Shown: positions 27,978 to 36,409 of the stretch, one piece after another
Layout of the letters: every line of letters starts with the position of its first letter
Numbering within the stretch: position 1 is the stretch's first letter
DNA from: Marinicellulosiphila megalodicopiae
GTDB taxonomy: Bacteria; Pseudomonadota; Gammaproteobacteria; Pseudomonadales; Natronospirillaceae
DNA: 64,000 nucleotides
NCBI RefSeq assembly: GCF_045862395.1
Contig: NZ_AP023087.1
Span: forward strand, 4,402,001-4,466,000
Reading direction: 5' to 3'
Program-made: the position numbers and the translations under genes
The notes under the pieces: model-generated
Databases searched by the model: none
What the model was told of the DNA's origin: nothing
The model's input: only the letters and a program-made list of their open reading frames with translations

Positions 27978-28752
27978 ATTTCAAGCATTCAACAAAAAAA
28001 GCATTAAAGTCTTTTAATACATTATCTTTATTTAAATCAGAGCTTTTATATTCACTTAATCGATTAAGCTGTTTTTCAATGAATTGGTTGATTTCTAATA
28101 CAGCAGGAATCGACTCTTTTTCTAAACTTAGCTTTTTTCTGGCAACTAACTTATTAATTTCAATCGTAAGTTTCGATTGCTCTGGTAGTATTTCAAGCAA
28201 TGTATCAAATTCAATAGGCGCAGGCTGTTTATATTTCTCTAGCCACATAATTGAAAGCAATGGTCTCAAAACATAAAAGTATTTTTTAAGTGGCACCAAA
28301 TCTTGCTTTAGGTAACTTCTATAATTTGTATTCGCCATACTTCTGTAATGAAATATACCTTTATCAATACAATACGAATGAGATAATAACGCCCTGGCTT
28401 TGTTTGAAAACACCTCATCATCTACATAAACGATTGGCGAATGCAACCACTCAACAATTGTCGGGTTTGATCGATACAATAATTGTAATGCTTTTCGTAT
28501 TTCCCAACCATTAATATCAACTTCGTCTACTATTTCGTATTCAATCACATCACGCTTACTTTCCAAATCAATTGACAGATACCAATCTTTTTTATGCACA
28601 TAAATAAAACGAACATCATAATCACTATTGGGAGATTCAAATCCCCAAGCACGCGATCCTGATTCAACTGCATAGAGTACCTTTACATCAAACTCACTCT
28701 CTGCTTTTTTGATTCGTCGCATTATTTCTTTTTTTATATTATCTTCTATCAT
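27976..28752 (-). CDS. RlaP-type DNA polymerase beta-superfamily nucleotidyltransferase
   Basis: 258 residues, GGAG before the ATG. The nucleotidyltransferase core is intact: SGSRAWGFESPNSDYDVRFIY carries the GS pair (G32, S33) and the metal-binding D44 and D46. The rest (WEIRKALQLLYRSNPTIVEWLHSPIVY) matches the family known as RlaP, an RNA-ligase-associated polymerase-beta enzyme proposed to work in RNA repair with RtcB-type ligases. Its RNA substrate is unproven. A truncated rtcR lies 2.6 kb away on the other strand, supporting a link to an Rtc locus. Confidence 0.82.
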   Translation of the reverse strand: MIEDNIKKEIMRRIKKAESEFDVKVLYAVESGSRAWGFESPNSDYDVRFIYVHKKDWYLSIDLESKRDVIEYEIVDEVDINGWEIRKALQLLYRSNPTIVEWLHSPIVYVDDEVFSNKARALLSHSYCIDKGIFHYRSMANTNYRSYLKQDLVPLKKYFYVLRPLLSIMWLEKYKQPAPIEFDTLLEILPEQSKLTIEINKLVARKKLSLEKESIPAVLEINQFIEKQLNRLSEYKSSDLNKDNVLKDFNAFFVECLK

Positions 28753-28820
28753 GACTACTCCAACTGTCTATTGTTCATTATGGAATTTAAATTCGTTCCA
28801 TTTTACTACTTTCATATAGT

Positions 28821-29597
28821 TCAATTATTCTCAAGCCTCTTTAAAGCGAATTGACCTCGCTCATAAACAGGTTTTGATTTATCTTTAGCAAATTTTTCAG
28901 CCATTTCAATTGCTACACCATCTAATTTATCAATTTCTTTAATTAAGAATTCAGCAGCCACTCTACGAACAATGCTAGAGCGATCGTTTGAGGCTGAATT
29001 TAAAATATTTTCAAATGAATACTCTAATTCAACCACTCTTTGATCATAAAAAGTTTCAAATTTGAAAGTACGTAAACTAAGACTTAACCACTTCTTTTCT
29101 TTTCTATTTACCCACAATACGTTTTTCTGCAGTAATATACGATAAACCATAGATCTTAAACTTGGTTGAATAGAATTTTGTGAAATTTCAATTAAATACT
29201 TATCAAATCCACTTCGTTTTAAGATATTCAACAATATTTTAGATTGAGGTCCAGATTCGGATGCTATGATTTGATTTCTCATCTCAATTTTAATTAAATC
29301 AATGGACAATAATTGATATAAAACATCAGTATCAACTGGTTTCATTCTCTGCCAAGAATTTACATCTCTAAATGCAAGCATTAATGCTTTAACAATCAAC
29401 TCAGGGTCGGTTTTAAATCCAATTTCGATTATCTTTTCTCTGGCCACTATCCTCACATTTTCAACCCAGTCATTGAGCCTTCTAAGTAACAATATAAAGA
29501 AAAACCCACTTGGTGCAGGTGAATCCAGTTTTTTTATTGCAGCCTCTCTAACGTGCCCATTATAACTAACGATTTCAATCCAATTAATTAAATTCAT
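28821..29597 (-). CDS. HEAT-repeat-like protein, possible immunity factor
   Basis: 258 residues, all helical, with repeated pairs of amphipathic helices (REAAIKKL, RRLNDWVENVRIVAREKI, RSSIVRRVAAEFLIKEIDKL). These resemble HEAT repeats. No strong ribosome binding site precedes the ATG. HEAT-like proteins commonly occur as immunity or accessory genes in polymorphic toxin loci, and this one starts 19 bp from an orphan toxin fragment on the other strand. The role is inferred from that context only. Confidence 0.6.
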   Translation of the reverse strand: MNLINWIEIVSYNGHVREAAIKKLDSPAPSGFFFILLLRRLNDWVENVRIVAREKIIEIGFKTDPELIVKALMLAFRDVNSWQRMKPVDTDVLYQLLSIDLIKIEMRNQIIASESGPQSKILLNILKRSGFDKYLIEISQNSIQPSLRSMVYRILLQKNVLWVNRKEKKWLSLSLRTFKFETFYDQRVVELEYSFENILNSASNDRSSIVRRVAAEFLIKEIDKLDGVAIEMAEKFAKDKSKPVYERGQFALKRLENN

Positions 29598-29616
29598 TTC
29601 TGTATTATTTAATCTA

Positions 29617-30120
29617 TTGAAAACAACCCCAGATTTCGGTGGTACGCCCGAGCATAAAAACCTTCGTCGTGCAGATTATGTACAATGGAAAGCATTAAAT
29701 AATGAGAAAGCATTACCTGAAGATCAATGGAGTAAGAAGTATGATGTAGCGGTGAATCAGGCTAATAAATCGCATCAAGCTGTAGAGGTATTTGCTAATA
29801 ACAATGGGTTTACTAAAGCGAATGGTTGGACTAAAGAGCATACTTTTACGCTTAAAGGCAAAGATGTAAAAGGTATGGATGCGGATCAAGTGACTGACCG
29901 TCGTTTGGATTTGTATAATGAAAAAACAAATACTGGGTACGAACATAAACGAGGTGATCAATATTTAACAGCTGAAAACAAGTCTGAAATTTTAAGAGAT
30001 GCGCAATTAATGAAAGATAACAAAGATTTAAATATAAAATGGCAATTTGATAAACATGCATCTAAACCATTGCAAGACTTCTTAAGACAACATAATATCC
30101 AATTCAATATTGGAATGTAA
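29617..30120 (+). pseudogene. Orphan polymorphic-toxin C-terminal domain (PD-(D/E)xK-like nuclease)
   Basis: The frame is 167 residues with only a TTG at its start; it stays open upstream to about 29566 without any ATG or ribosome binding site. The C-terminal half contains a restriction-endonuclease-fold pattern: D98 in DRRLDLYNEK and E109-H110-K111 in GYEHKRG, followed by LRDAQLMKDN. N-terminal toxin parts (RHS or other carrier) are missing. This matches the displaced toxin C-termini that accumulate beside polymorphic toxin genes. Two immunity-like genes follow at once. The nuclease call is from the motif only. Confidence 0.6.
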
Positions 30121-30132
30121 TAAAGGTAACAA

Positions 30133-30585
30133 ATGTATAAATTTACTAATCAAATAGACTTCGCCGAGTGGCGAAGTCAAGTTGAAAATAAAGCTCTGCT
30201 TTTTGTTGAAAAATTTGAAACATTGATAGATGAATCTGCGGAACAAACATTATTGAATATTGGAAAATGGTTGTTAAATACTTATCCAGAAATGATTGAT
30301 TTAGAAAATGACACTGAAACTTGGGATTTATTGGTTTGTTTCGTTGGAGAAACATTTCGTAAAAGTTTGAATGGTGTCTGGGTTTGTGAAGATGAAGATG
30401 AAAGAAGCATTTATTATGGAAAACCAGTAGTTGTATTTGGTGCGAATGTTGTTTTGGAGGAAATTAAGTATTTTTATAATATTACTCATATTTTTACGAT
30501 GATGATAGATAGGCAGCAAAGTGACAGAATTAAAGTTCATTACTTAGAATTTATTGAAGATATGACTAACGATGGTGCTTTATGA
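30133..30585 (+). CDS. Putative immunity protein, 150 residues
   Basis: AAAGGTAAC lies before the ATG, 12 bp after the toxin fragment. The protein is soluble and acidic (FETLIDESAEQTLL, VCEDEDERS), as is common for immunity proteins. No family is recognised. Its last bases overlap the start of the next gene (ATGA at 30582), so the pair is translationally coupled. The immunity role is inferred from position and charge. Confidence 0.55.
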   Translation: MYKFTNQIDFAEWRSQVENKALLFVEKFETLIDESAEQTLLNIGKWLLNTYPEMIDLENDTETWDLLVCFVGETFRKSLNGVWVCEDEDERSIYYGKPVVVFGANVVLEEIKYFYNITHIFTMMIDRQQSDRIKVHYLEFIEDMTNDGAL

Positions 30586-30944
30586 GCTACGAAACATTTA
30601 TATTAGTTAACGAGCAAACGGAACCTAAAATAAAAAGTTTTCTTGAAGAGTTAGATTTTGAAAATGAAAATTTAGCTATTTTTGATTGCGATGGTTTTAA
30701 GTTTAAATTTCAAATTCATACGGCTGATTCAGTTCTTGAAGAATCGATCAAAATGATTGCTGGTAGCTCAATTAAAATTGAAAATTTCCAACCTTCAAAA
30801 ACACGAATTGAATTATCGGGTGATCGAGATGATGAAGAAATGGATTATTTTGATCAGTTTTTAGATTTATCAGGTTTTTTTGAAGAACAAGAAGGTTGCT
30901 TAGTTTTTCAATTAGGGAATGGTAAGTTTACTTTTGAAGATTAA
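30582..30944 (+). CDS. Putative immunity-associated protein, 120 residues
   Basis: It starts within the ATGA overlap with the preceding gene. It is strongly acidic (FLEELDFENENLAIFDCD, LSGDRDDEEMDYFDQF) with alternating beta segments. No family is recognised. As the second gene of an apparent two-gene unit after an orphan toxin domain, it may bind the toxin or serve a different toxin; this is inference. Confidence 0.55.
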   Translation: MSYETFILVNEQTEPKIKSFLEELDFENENLAIFDCDGFKFKFQIHTADSVLEESIKMIAGSSIKIENFQPSKTRIELSGDRDDEEMDYFDQFLDLSGFFEEQEGCLVFQLGNGKFTFED

Positions 30945-30954
30945 ATGAAACCAA

Positions 30955-31317
30955 AAAACCACGGGGTCAGAGCCGAATGGCAGAACCACCAGGGTCAGGT
31001 CGTACGCCGTTACCGGCAATATATCTAGCGGGTTAAAGTCCCGTCTTAGAAAAAACCACCGGGGTCAGGTTTAGATTCTTGACAACCTTTTGAAGTTTAC
31101 TAGGCTGATGCTAGTCATTTAATGTTGGCCTTTTTTATGTCTGATATTTAATTAAAAAATAAAACAATCTACAAAAGCGCAAGAGTAAACCACGGGGGGG
31201 CAGGTCTAGATTCTTGACAACCTTCTGAAGTTTACTAGGCTGATGTTATTCATTTAATGTTGGCCTTTTTTATGTCTGATATTTAATTAAAGAACCACCG
31301 GGGTCACCCATTAGAAA
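30955..31317. repeat. REP-like direct repeats, GGGGTCAGGT family
   Basis: Two nearly identical copies of a 100-bp unit (31056-31155 and 31190-31291) each begin CCAC-GGGGTCAGGT, continue TAGATTCTTGACAACCTT and end at TCTGATATTTAATTAA. Copy 1 contains a hairpin (ACTAG, 7-base loop, CTAGT). Extra pieces with the same head (AACCACGGGGTCAG at 30955, AACCACCAGGGTCAGG near 30995, AACCACCGGGGTCA near 31294) show further partial copies. The head is of the kind associated with RAYT (REP-associated tyrosine transposase) elements. The tract abuts the broken end of rtcR. Confidence 0.8.
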
Positions 31318-32094
31318 AACCCCGGCTTATTAAGACAGGCACACAAAGGGTTATTGTTTCTAGATGAAGTAGGTGAGCTAGGTTTAGATGAACAAGCCAT
31401 GTTATTAAAAGCTATTGAAGAAAAAGAATTCATGCCCTTTGGTTCAGACCACACCATAAAAAGTGATTTTCAATTAATAGCAGGCACCAATAAAAATCTT
31501 TCACAGCAAGCTAACTCTGGTGAGTTTCGTGGAGATTTATTAGCCCGTATTGATTTATGGACTTATCAGTTACCCTCACTTAAAGATCGTATCGAAGACA
31601 TTGAAGCGAACATTGATTTTGAATTAAACGCCATTCAAAATAAGAAAAAGACATTAATAAAATTCAACAAAAGTGCACGGGCTTTATATTTAGAATTTTC
31701 AAAATCAAGCCAAGCCACTTGGAAAAATAATTTTAGAGATTTAAATGCAAGCATCACTCGCATGACAATATTGTGTGATGGTGGACGCATTAACGACGAA
31801 ATTACACTAGATAAAATCGAACGTTTAAAAAATAAATGGAACGCACATAACAGCCAAACAAATACTATCGACTTGGAAGACTATCTATCTTGCGAAGCGA
31901 TAGACAATCTTGATTATTTTGATCAAGCACAACTTAGAACCATTATTGAAACGTGCTTAGACTCAAAGAGCATGGCCGATGCAGGACGAAAACTATTTGC
32001 AGTCAGCAGACTTAAAAAAACCACAACCAATGACTCTCATCGCGTAAAAGTGCTACTGAGTAAATTTGGGATTACTTCGATGCAATTGTTTTAA
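31318..32094 (+). pseudogene. rtcR: rtcR, 5'-truncated sigma-54 activator of RNA repair
   Basis: The surviving frame gives about 258 residues; full RtcR is near 530. It begins at PGLLRQAHKG, runs through the Walker B motif GLLFLDEVGELGLDEQAMLL, then GSDHTIKSDFQLIAGTN, RIDLWTYQLP and NFRDLNASITRM, and ends in a helix-turn-helix (ADAGRKLFAVSRLKK). These are specific to RtcR, which activates rtcBA. The regulatory domain, Walker A and the GAFTGA loop are gone; the frame upstream ends at a TAG (31312) in the repeat tract. It should therefore be inactive. Confidence 0.88.
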
Positions 32095-32158
32095 CAATAA
32101 TATATAGAAATGAAATTATAAAATATTTAATACAATTATTACAACGCGAAAAATAAAA

Positions 32159-32893
32159 TCATTCAACAACACCCCAAATATCTAGCATTAACAGGTAACC
32201 ATTATTATCAAAAGATTTAAGTTGATCTCTGTTATAGGGAAAATAATCATTCGTAACAAAAAAAGATTCCGATGTTTCTGCAAAATACTCAAATTCATTT
32301 GCAATGGCGTAAGCCTTTTCGAGCACGCCATTTCGATCCACCTCTTCATATATTCCACTGTCCCGCGCCAAATTAAATGCTGATAATATTTTCGCATTAT
32401 CATCACCCAAATATTGATGCTGATACGCATGCGCTAATTCGTGTAACAGCATAAAAGGCTGATCTTTTGTCCATTCTATAAACGTATTAAAGGTATGAAT
32501 CTCAATTCCTTTGGCCTTGTCCGGGTTAAGATTATTATTGATAAGCCATTGAGCTGATTTGTGATACTCAACATTTGCTATGTTATAAACTTCACTTTCA
32601 TCTGTAATCCAAATAATGACATTTTGTTTAAGAAAATCGATTTCACTTTTTGGAAGCACATCCACAACCACTGCTAACCTTTCATGCAAAAGTGAAACGC
32701 CTGAATAATATTCAGAATTATCCATTAACGATTCCGTAATTTTTATAGTAAAACCCTGTACGTTTATTGTGGAATATGTAATTTCTATTTCATATTCAAG
32801 CGCACCACTGGCTTGACTCTCCTTACAACCACACAAAAAAATCAATATTATAAATGGTAATAATCTTAAATATTTATGTATATGATGAATCAT
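32159..32893 (-). CDS. Lipoprotein zinc metallopeptidase (anthrax lethal-factor-like fold)
   Basis: 244 residues. The signal sequence ends in a lipobox-like LCGC (C23). The zinc site is H151, E152 and H155 in LLHELAHAYQHQ, with the likely third ligand in NEFEYFAETSESFF (E206 or E209) followed by DYFPYNRDQLKSFD. This arrangement matches the ATLF-like metallopeptidase family. The substrate is unknown; the protein should sit on the periplasmic side of a membrane. Confidence 0.82.
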   Translation of the reverse strand: MIHHIHKYLRLLPFIILIFLCGCKESQASGALEYEIEITYSTINVQGFTIKITESLMDNSEYYSGVSLLHERLAVVVDVLPKSEIDFLKQNVIIWITDESEVYNIANVEYHKSAQWLINNNLNPDKAKGIEIHTFNTFIEWTKDQPFMLLHELAHAYQHQYLGDDNAKILSAFNLARDSGIYEEVDRNGVLEKAYAIANEFEYFAETSESFFVTNDYFPYNRDQLKSFDNNGYLLMLDIWGVVE

Positions 32894-33259
32894 TTTTAGC
32901 CTTTATTTATAAAATATTAAATTGATTACATAGTAAAGTAAAAATAAATTAAGTACACAACAACCCCTAATAAACCACCCCACTTAACCAACTGTCACGA
33001 TAAACTCAACGTTAGCCATTGCAATATCAGTCAAAACCCTTTAACCTAGTTTTTCTTTTCTCCTCCAAGGCAATATATAAACATGATGTAATGATTACTC
33101 GTTAAATTTTTATCCAAACCTTTTTGGCTTTTATTAATTTAATGCAGGTAGTCTCGCAAATGCGTTTTCATGTTTCGATGTTTTGTCTTAATCAATGATT
33201 TTTGATTTATAAAAAACATTTCTACGCAATTTGACTCCTGCTTACTATTTGGAGTGCTT
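32894..33259. other. Intergenic gap between divergent genes
   Basis: 366 bp, AT-rich. It must hold the promoters of the metallopeptidase and ABC-F genes. I see no repeat, RNA gene or strong palindrome in it. ABC-F genes sometimes have attenuator leaders; none is evident. Confidence 0.5.
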
Positions 33260-34900
33260 ATGCCTAATACAACACAAAATACTCAATCTACCATTCACAA
33301 CCAACCGATTATTGAATTTAATAATATTGATTTAACCCTACCTGATCAGCGTCAATTGTTTAAAAATTTATCGTTAAGTTTTACGCATCAAACTCAAGGT
33401 TTGATAGGACGAAACGGCACGGGAAAATCGGTATTCACTCAATTGATACAAAATTTTTCACTTGCCTGTTTAACTTATGACATTAAAGGTAATGTGAATT
33501 GTCATGTAGACAATATTGGTTTTTTCCAACAAAAATCCAACCTCTCGCCACCAGACAAAATAAAAATTGACGATTCAAAAAACCAAACCATTGCTGATTT
33601 CTTAGAAATCACCCCTGTAATTGATGCTTTAAATAAAATTGAATTAGGTGATGCCGATGAAGCCCTATTTCAAATTATAAATGACCAATGGACAATTAAA
33701 GCGGAAATTGAAACCAAACTTGAGCGCGCACATTTACCTGCAGATGTGGACTTTTTAGTCCAAAATTTAAGTGGCGGCCAAAAGACAAAACTAACGATAT
33801 TAAAATTATTCAATAGTAATTTTGAATTTTTGGTTTTAGATGAACCCAGCAACCATTTAGACATTAAGGGTAAACAATGGTTATTAGAATTAATCCAACA
33901 ATTTAAATTTGGTATATTACTGATCAGCCATGATCGTGAATTATTACGAGCCGTTGATTGTATTTACCAATTAACCTCAAATGGTATTGAACTTTTTGGA
34001 GGGAATTATGATTTTTATTTTGAACAAAATCAAATCCAACTAAACGCACTTAATCATCAAGTAAATCACATTCAAAAAGAAATTAAACTTCAAAATAAAA
34101 ATCAACAGAAACAACTCGAACAAGCAGAGCAGTCGCAAAAAACAGGCATTAAAAATAAACATTCAAGAAGCCATAGCAAAATAGCATACGACACAAAAAA
34201 AGAAAGCGCACAAAGCACTAATCGCCAACGCACCAAACAAACCGATTTATTAAATGACGATTTAAAAACTAAATTAGATGATGCCAAACAACAAATCAGC
34301 CGCTACGACACTCAAGCATTAGTACTAGATCAACAAAACACCAATGGTAAACAGGTTTTATTTATTGAAGATTTAATCCTGCCTTATGTTAATAAAACCG
34401 TTAATCTTTCACTTAACAACAATGAAAAATTATTAATATCAGGAGAAAACGGTTCAGGTAAATCCACATTATTATCACTTATTTATAACAGCAATAAATA
34501 TGAGCACATTCACTGCAACAAAAAAGTCGTTACCCTTGATCAACATTATTCGCTTCTTGATCAAAATTTAAATGCATTAGATAACCTATCAATATGGTTA
34601 ACCGAACATAGTCATGACAACTTACGAACGTTATTAGCCAACATTGGCTTAAGACGAGATCGCGTATTTTTACCCTGTCATGCACTAAGCGGAGGTGAGC
34701 AATTAAAGTTAGCTTGGCTTTGTGTATCGACACAAACCGATTGTTTATTATTATTAGATGAACCTGACAATCATTTAGATATTGAAAGTAAAATATTGTT
34801 GCAAAATTGCTTAAAAGAATACAACTCTTGTTTTATTCTGGTGAGCCATGATGAAGAGTTTGTTAATGCGGTTGGAATTACTAAAATAATAAATCTGTAA
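33260..34900 (+). CDS. ABC-F family ATPase
   Basis: 546 residues from the ATG at 33260 (TTTGGAG upstream; a GTG six bases earlier is possible). Two ATP-binding domains without membrane helices: GRNGTGKS, LSGGQKTK, LVLDEPSNHLD in the first, and GENGSGKS, LSGGEQLKLAWL, LLLDEPDNHLD in the second. They are joined by a linker (about residues 265-350) rich in Gln and Lys. ABC-F proteins act on the ribosome, in translation control or antibiotic protection; which applies here is not evident. A hairpin terminator follows. Confidence 0.93.
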   Translation: MPNTTQNTQSTIHNQPIIEFNNIDLTLPDQRQLFKNLSLSFTHQTQGLIGRNGTGKSVFTQLIQNFSLACLTYDIKGNVNCHVDNIGFFQQKSNLSPPDKIKIDDSKNQTIADFLEITPVIDALNKIELGDADEALFQIINDQWTIKAEIETKLERAHLPADVDFLVQNLSGGQKTKLTILKLFNSNFEFLVLDEPSNHLDIKGKQWLLELIQQFKFGILLISHDRELLRAVDCIYQLTSNGIELFGGNYDFYFEQNQIQLNALNHQVNHIQKEIKLQNKNQQKQLEQAEQSQKTGIKNKHSRSHSKIAYDTKKESAQSTNRQRTKQTDLLNDDLKTKLDDAKQQISRYDTQALVLDQQNTNGKQVLFIEDLILPYVNKTVNLSLNNNEKLLISGENGSGKSTLLSLIYNSNKYEHIHCNKKVVTLDQHYSLLDQNLNALDNLSIWLTEHSHDNLRTLLANIGLRRDRVFLPCHALSGGEQLKLAWLCVSTQTDCLLLLDEPDNHLDIESKILLQNCLKEYNSCFILVSHDEEFVNAVGITKIINL

Positions 34901-34909
34901 ATATAATTA

Positions 34910-34945
34910 CGAGAGTGCCTAAAATTTAAAAAATTTAAGCACTCG
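34910..34945. terminator. Hairpin terminator between convergent genes
   Basis: CGAGAGTGC and GCACTCG enclose an AT-rich inner stem (AAATTT/AAATTT), 10 bp after the ABC-F stop. The gene on the other strand ends at 34974. Confidence 0.6.
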
Positions 34946-34973
34946 ATTAATTAAAATTCTTTCATATAAATAC

Positions 34974-35618
34974 TTACTTAGGACAAATATCCGTTTTATG
35001 AAATGACAAATAAAGTGCCAATTGGGAGCCGTCTCTACATTGCACCCCATAAAACACCTCACTCATTTGAGATCTTGCAAACGAACTTGAGCGCCATTGT
35101 CCACTTCTTCCAACAGCAAACCAATCTCCATCTACATTTCTAACGTCAATATTTCCATAACGTGCATTACTTGCCGTACCGTAATTTACTTTTGCTAAAT
35201 CATCTTCATAAGTAATTTGATGCACATCGATAAAAGCAGTTAATTGTTTTTCGCGTAATGTCTTATTAGTTTCAAACTGAACTGTTTTGCCTGCAACTAT
35301 ATATGGACATTGCTCTTGGGTGAAAGAATTAATTCTAACAATCATCGAATTAACTGTCCCATCTTTATCAGTATACAAACTACTAATGTTTGATAAATTT
35401 AATGCCGCCTGATAAATTTTATGCTTTTCTTCATTTAAACAAGCCGCATCCACATTGTTTTTTATTTCATAATTCACTGAAACATCGGCTGTTTTTTCAG
35501 GCATTTGAATGGATTGAAAAACAGATGCAGCAGCAGGACTTATTTCTTTTTTAGTTTCAGTGCTATTGCAGGCAAACATCATTATTGCGCTTGCCATCAT
35601 TATTATTGATCTTGACAT
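34974..35618 (-). CDS. Hypothetical lipoprotein
   Basis: 214 residues. The N-terminus MSRSIIMMASAIMMFACNSTE is a lipoprotein signal with the lipidated Cys in MFAC. The mature part has Cys residues at AACLN, EQCPY, VQCRD and DICPK, suggesting two disulphides, and no recognised domain. Probably anchored in the outer or inner membrane facing the periplasm. The function is unknown. Confidence 0.7.
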   Translation of the reverse strand: MSRSIIMMASAIMMFACNSTETKKEISPAAASVFQSIQMPEKTADVSVNYEIKNNVDAACLNEEKHKIYQAALNLSNISSLYTDKDGTVNSMIVRINSFTQEQCPYIVAGKTVQFETNKTLREKQLTAFIDVHQITYEDDLAKVNYGTASNARYGNIDVRNVDGDWFAVGRSGQWRSSSFARSQMSEVFYGVQCRDGSQLALYLSFHKTDICPK

Positions 35619-35734
35619 GTATATTTCCTTGAAGTGAGCTTTAACTCATGAATAAAAAATTAAGGCCGCATTTTACATAATAAACTCAAAAAAATCATTA
35701 ATTGATTAACACCATATTTAACTCAACGGTTAAT

Positions 35735-35857
35735 CCATCACACTTTTATTCCATCACACTTTTATTCCATCACACTTTTATTCCATCACACTTTTATTCC
35801 ATCACACTTTTATTCCATCACACTTTTATTCCATTACACTTTTATTCCATCAAGTAG
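35735..35857. repeat. 16-bp tandem repeat, seven copies plus a partial
   Basis: CCATCACACTTTTATT repeats at 35735, 35751, 35767, 35783, 35799, 35815 and 35831 (the last with one C-to-T change), then begins again at 35847 and breaks off. Copies are otherwise identical, indicating recent expansion. It lies in the 477-bp gap between the lipoprotein gene and the kinase fragment; the rest of the gap shows nothing I can name. Confidence 0.95.
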
Positions 35858-36095
35858 TTGATCAGGAAGTATTGAGCCGTAGGGTTCGAGAAAAAACAAA
35901 TTGCAGATCAGACATGACCGGTTCAATTTTGTAAAATTCGTCCAGCTTACGCTGCTATTTATTTCTTACGATACCGGTTTAATCCGTTTATTAATTTTAA
36001 TTTTTACTGAATGTTTGATCTTTAGCTTAAGTCACTTAATTTTATGCTTGTTATATTTTTATTATTAGAAAACATACAACGTCAATCAAGTTTAT

Positions 36096-36389
36096 TCATT
36101 GACTCAATGGTAGCTCAAATTTCGCTGTAAAATCCATTTTACTTTTTTCGGTTTTTAATTCTGAATCGTGTGCGTGTAATATGGTTTGTACGATTTCCAA
36201 TCCAAATCCTACCGAGTCATAGACACTGGGTAGGGAAATGTTTATAGGGTTGGATTCTAGATTCACATTATTTTTCACAATCACACAGCACTTTTGTTTT
36301 TTTACGCTGGCACTAATACGTATTTCATTGTCTTTTGGTGAATATTTAACGGCATTAACTAATAGGTTAATCATCACTTGTTTGATCAT
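36096..36389 (-). pseudogene. Histidine kinase ATP-binding fragment
   Basis: 97 residues from an internal ATG, but the frame is open upstream to the stop of the next gene and reads CDAKMIKQVMINLLVNAVKYSP, a kinase N box with its usual lead-in. A degenerate G box follows (SVGFGLEIVQTILHAH). The dimerisation domain and everything before it are missing. The piece begins exactly at the 3' end of the hybrid kinase gene, so it looks like the remnant of a second kinase joined there by deletion. Confidence 0.75.
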
Positions 36390-36409
36390 TTTGGCATCAC
36401 AAAACAGTT

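Noticed and set aside
30990..31050. Group II intron remnant next to the REP-like units
   Set aside because: The phrase GGGTTAAAGTCCCG hinted at it, but no domain V-like hairpin or reverse transcriptase trace is present.
35735..35857. CRISPR array
   Set aside because: The 16-bp units are contiguous without spacers, and no cas genes are in the window.
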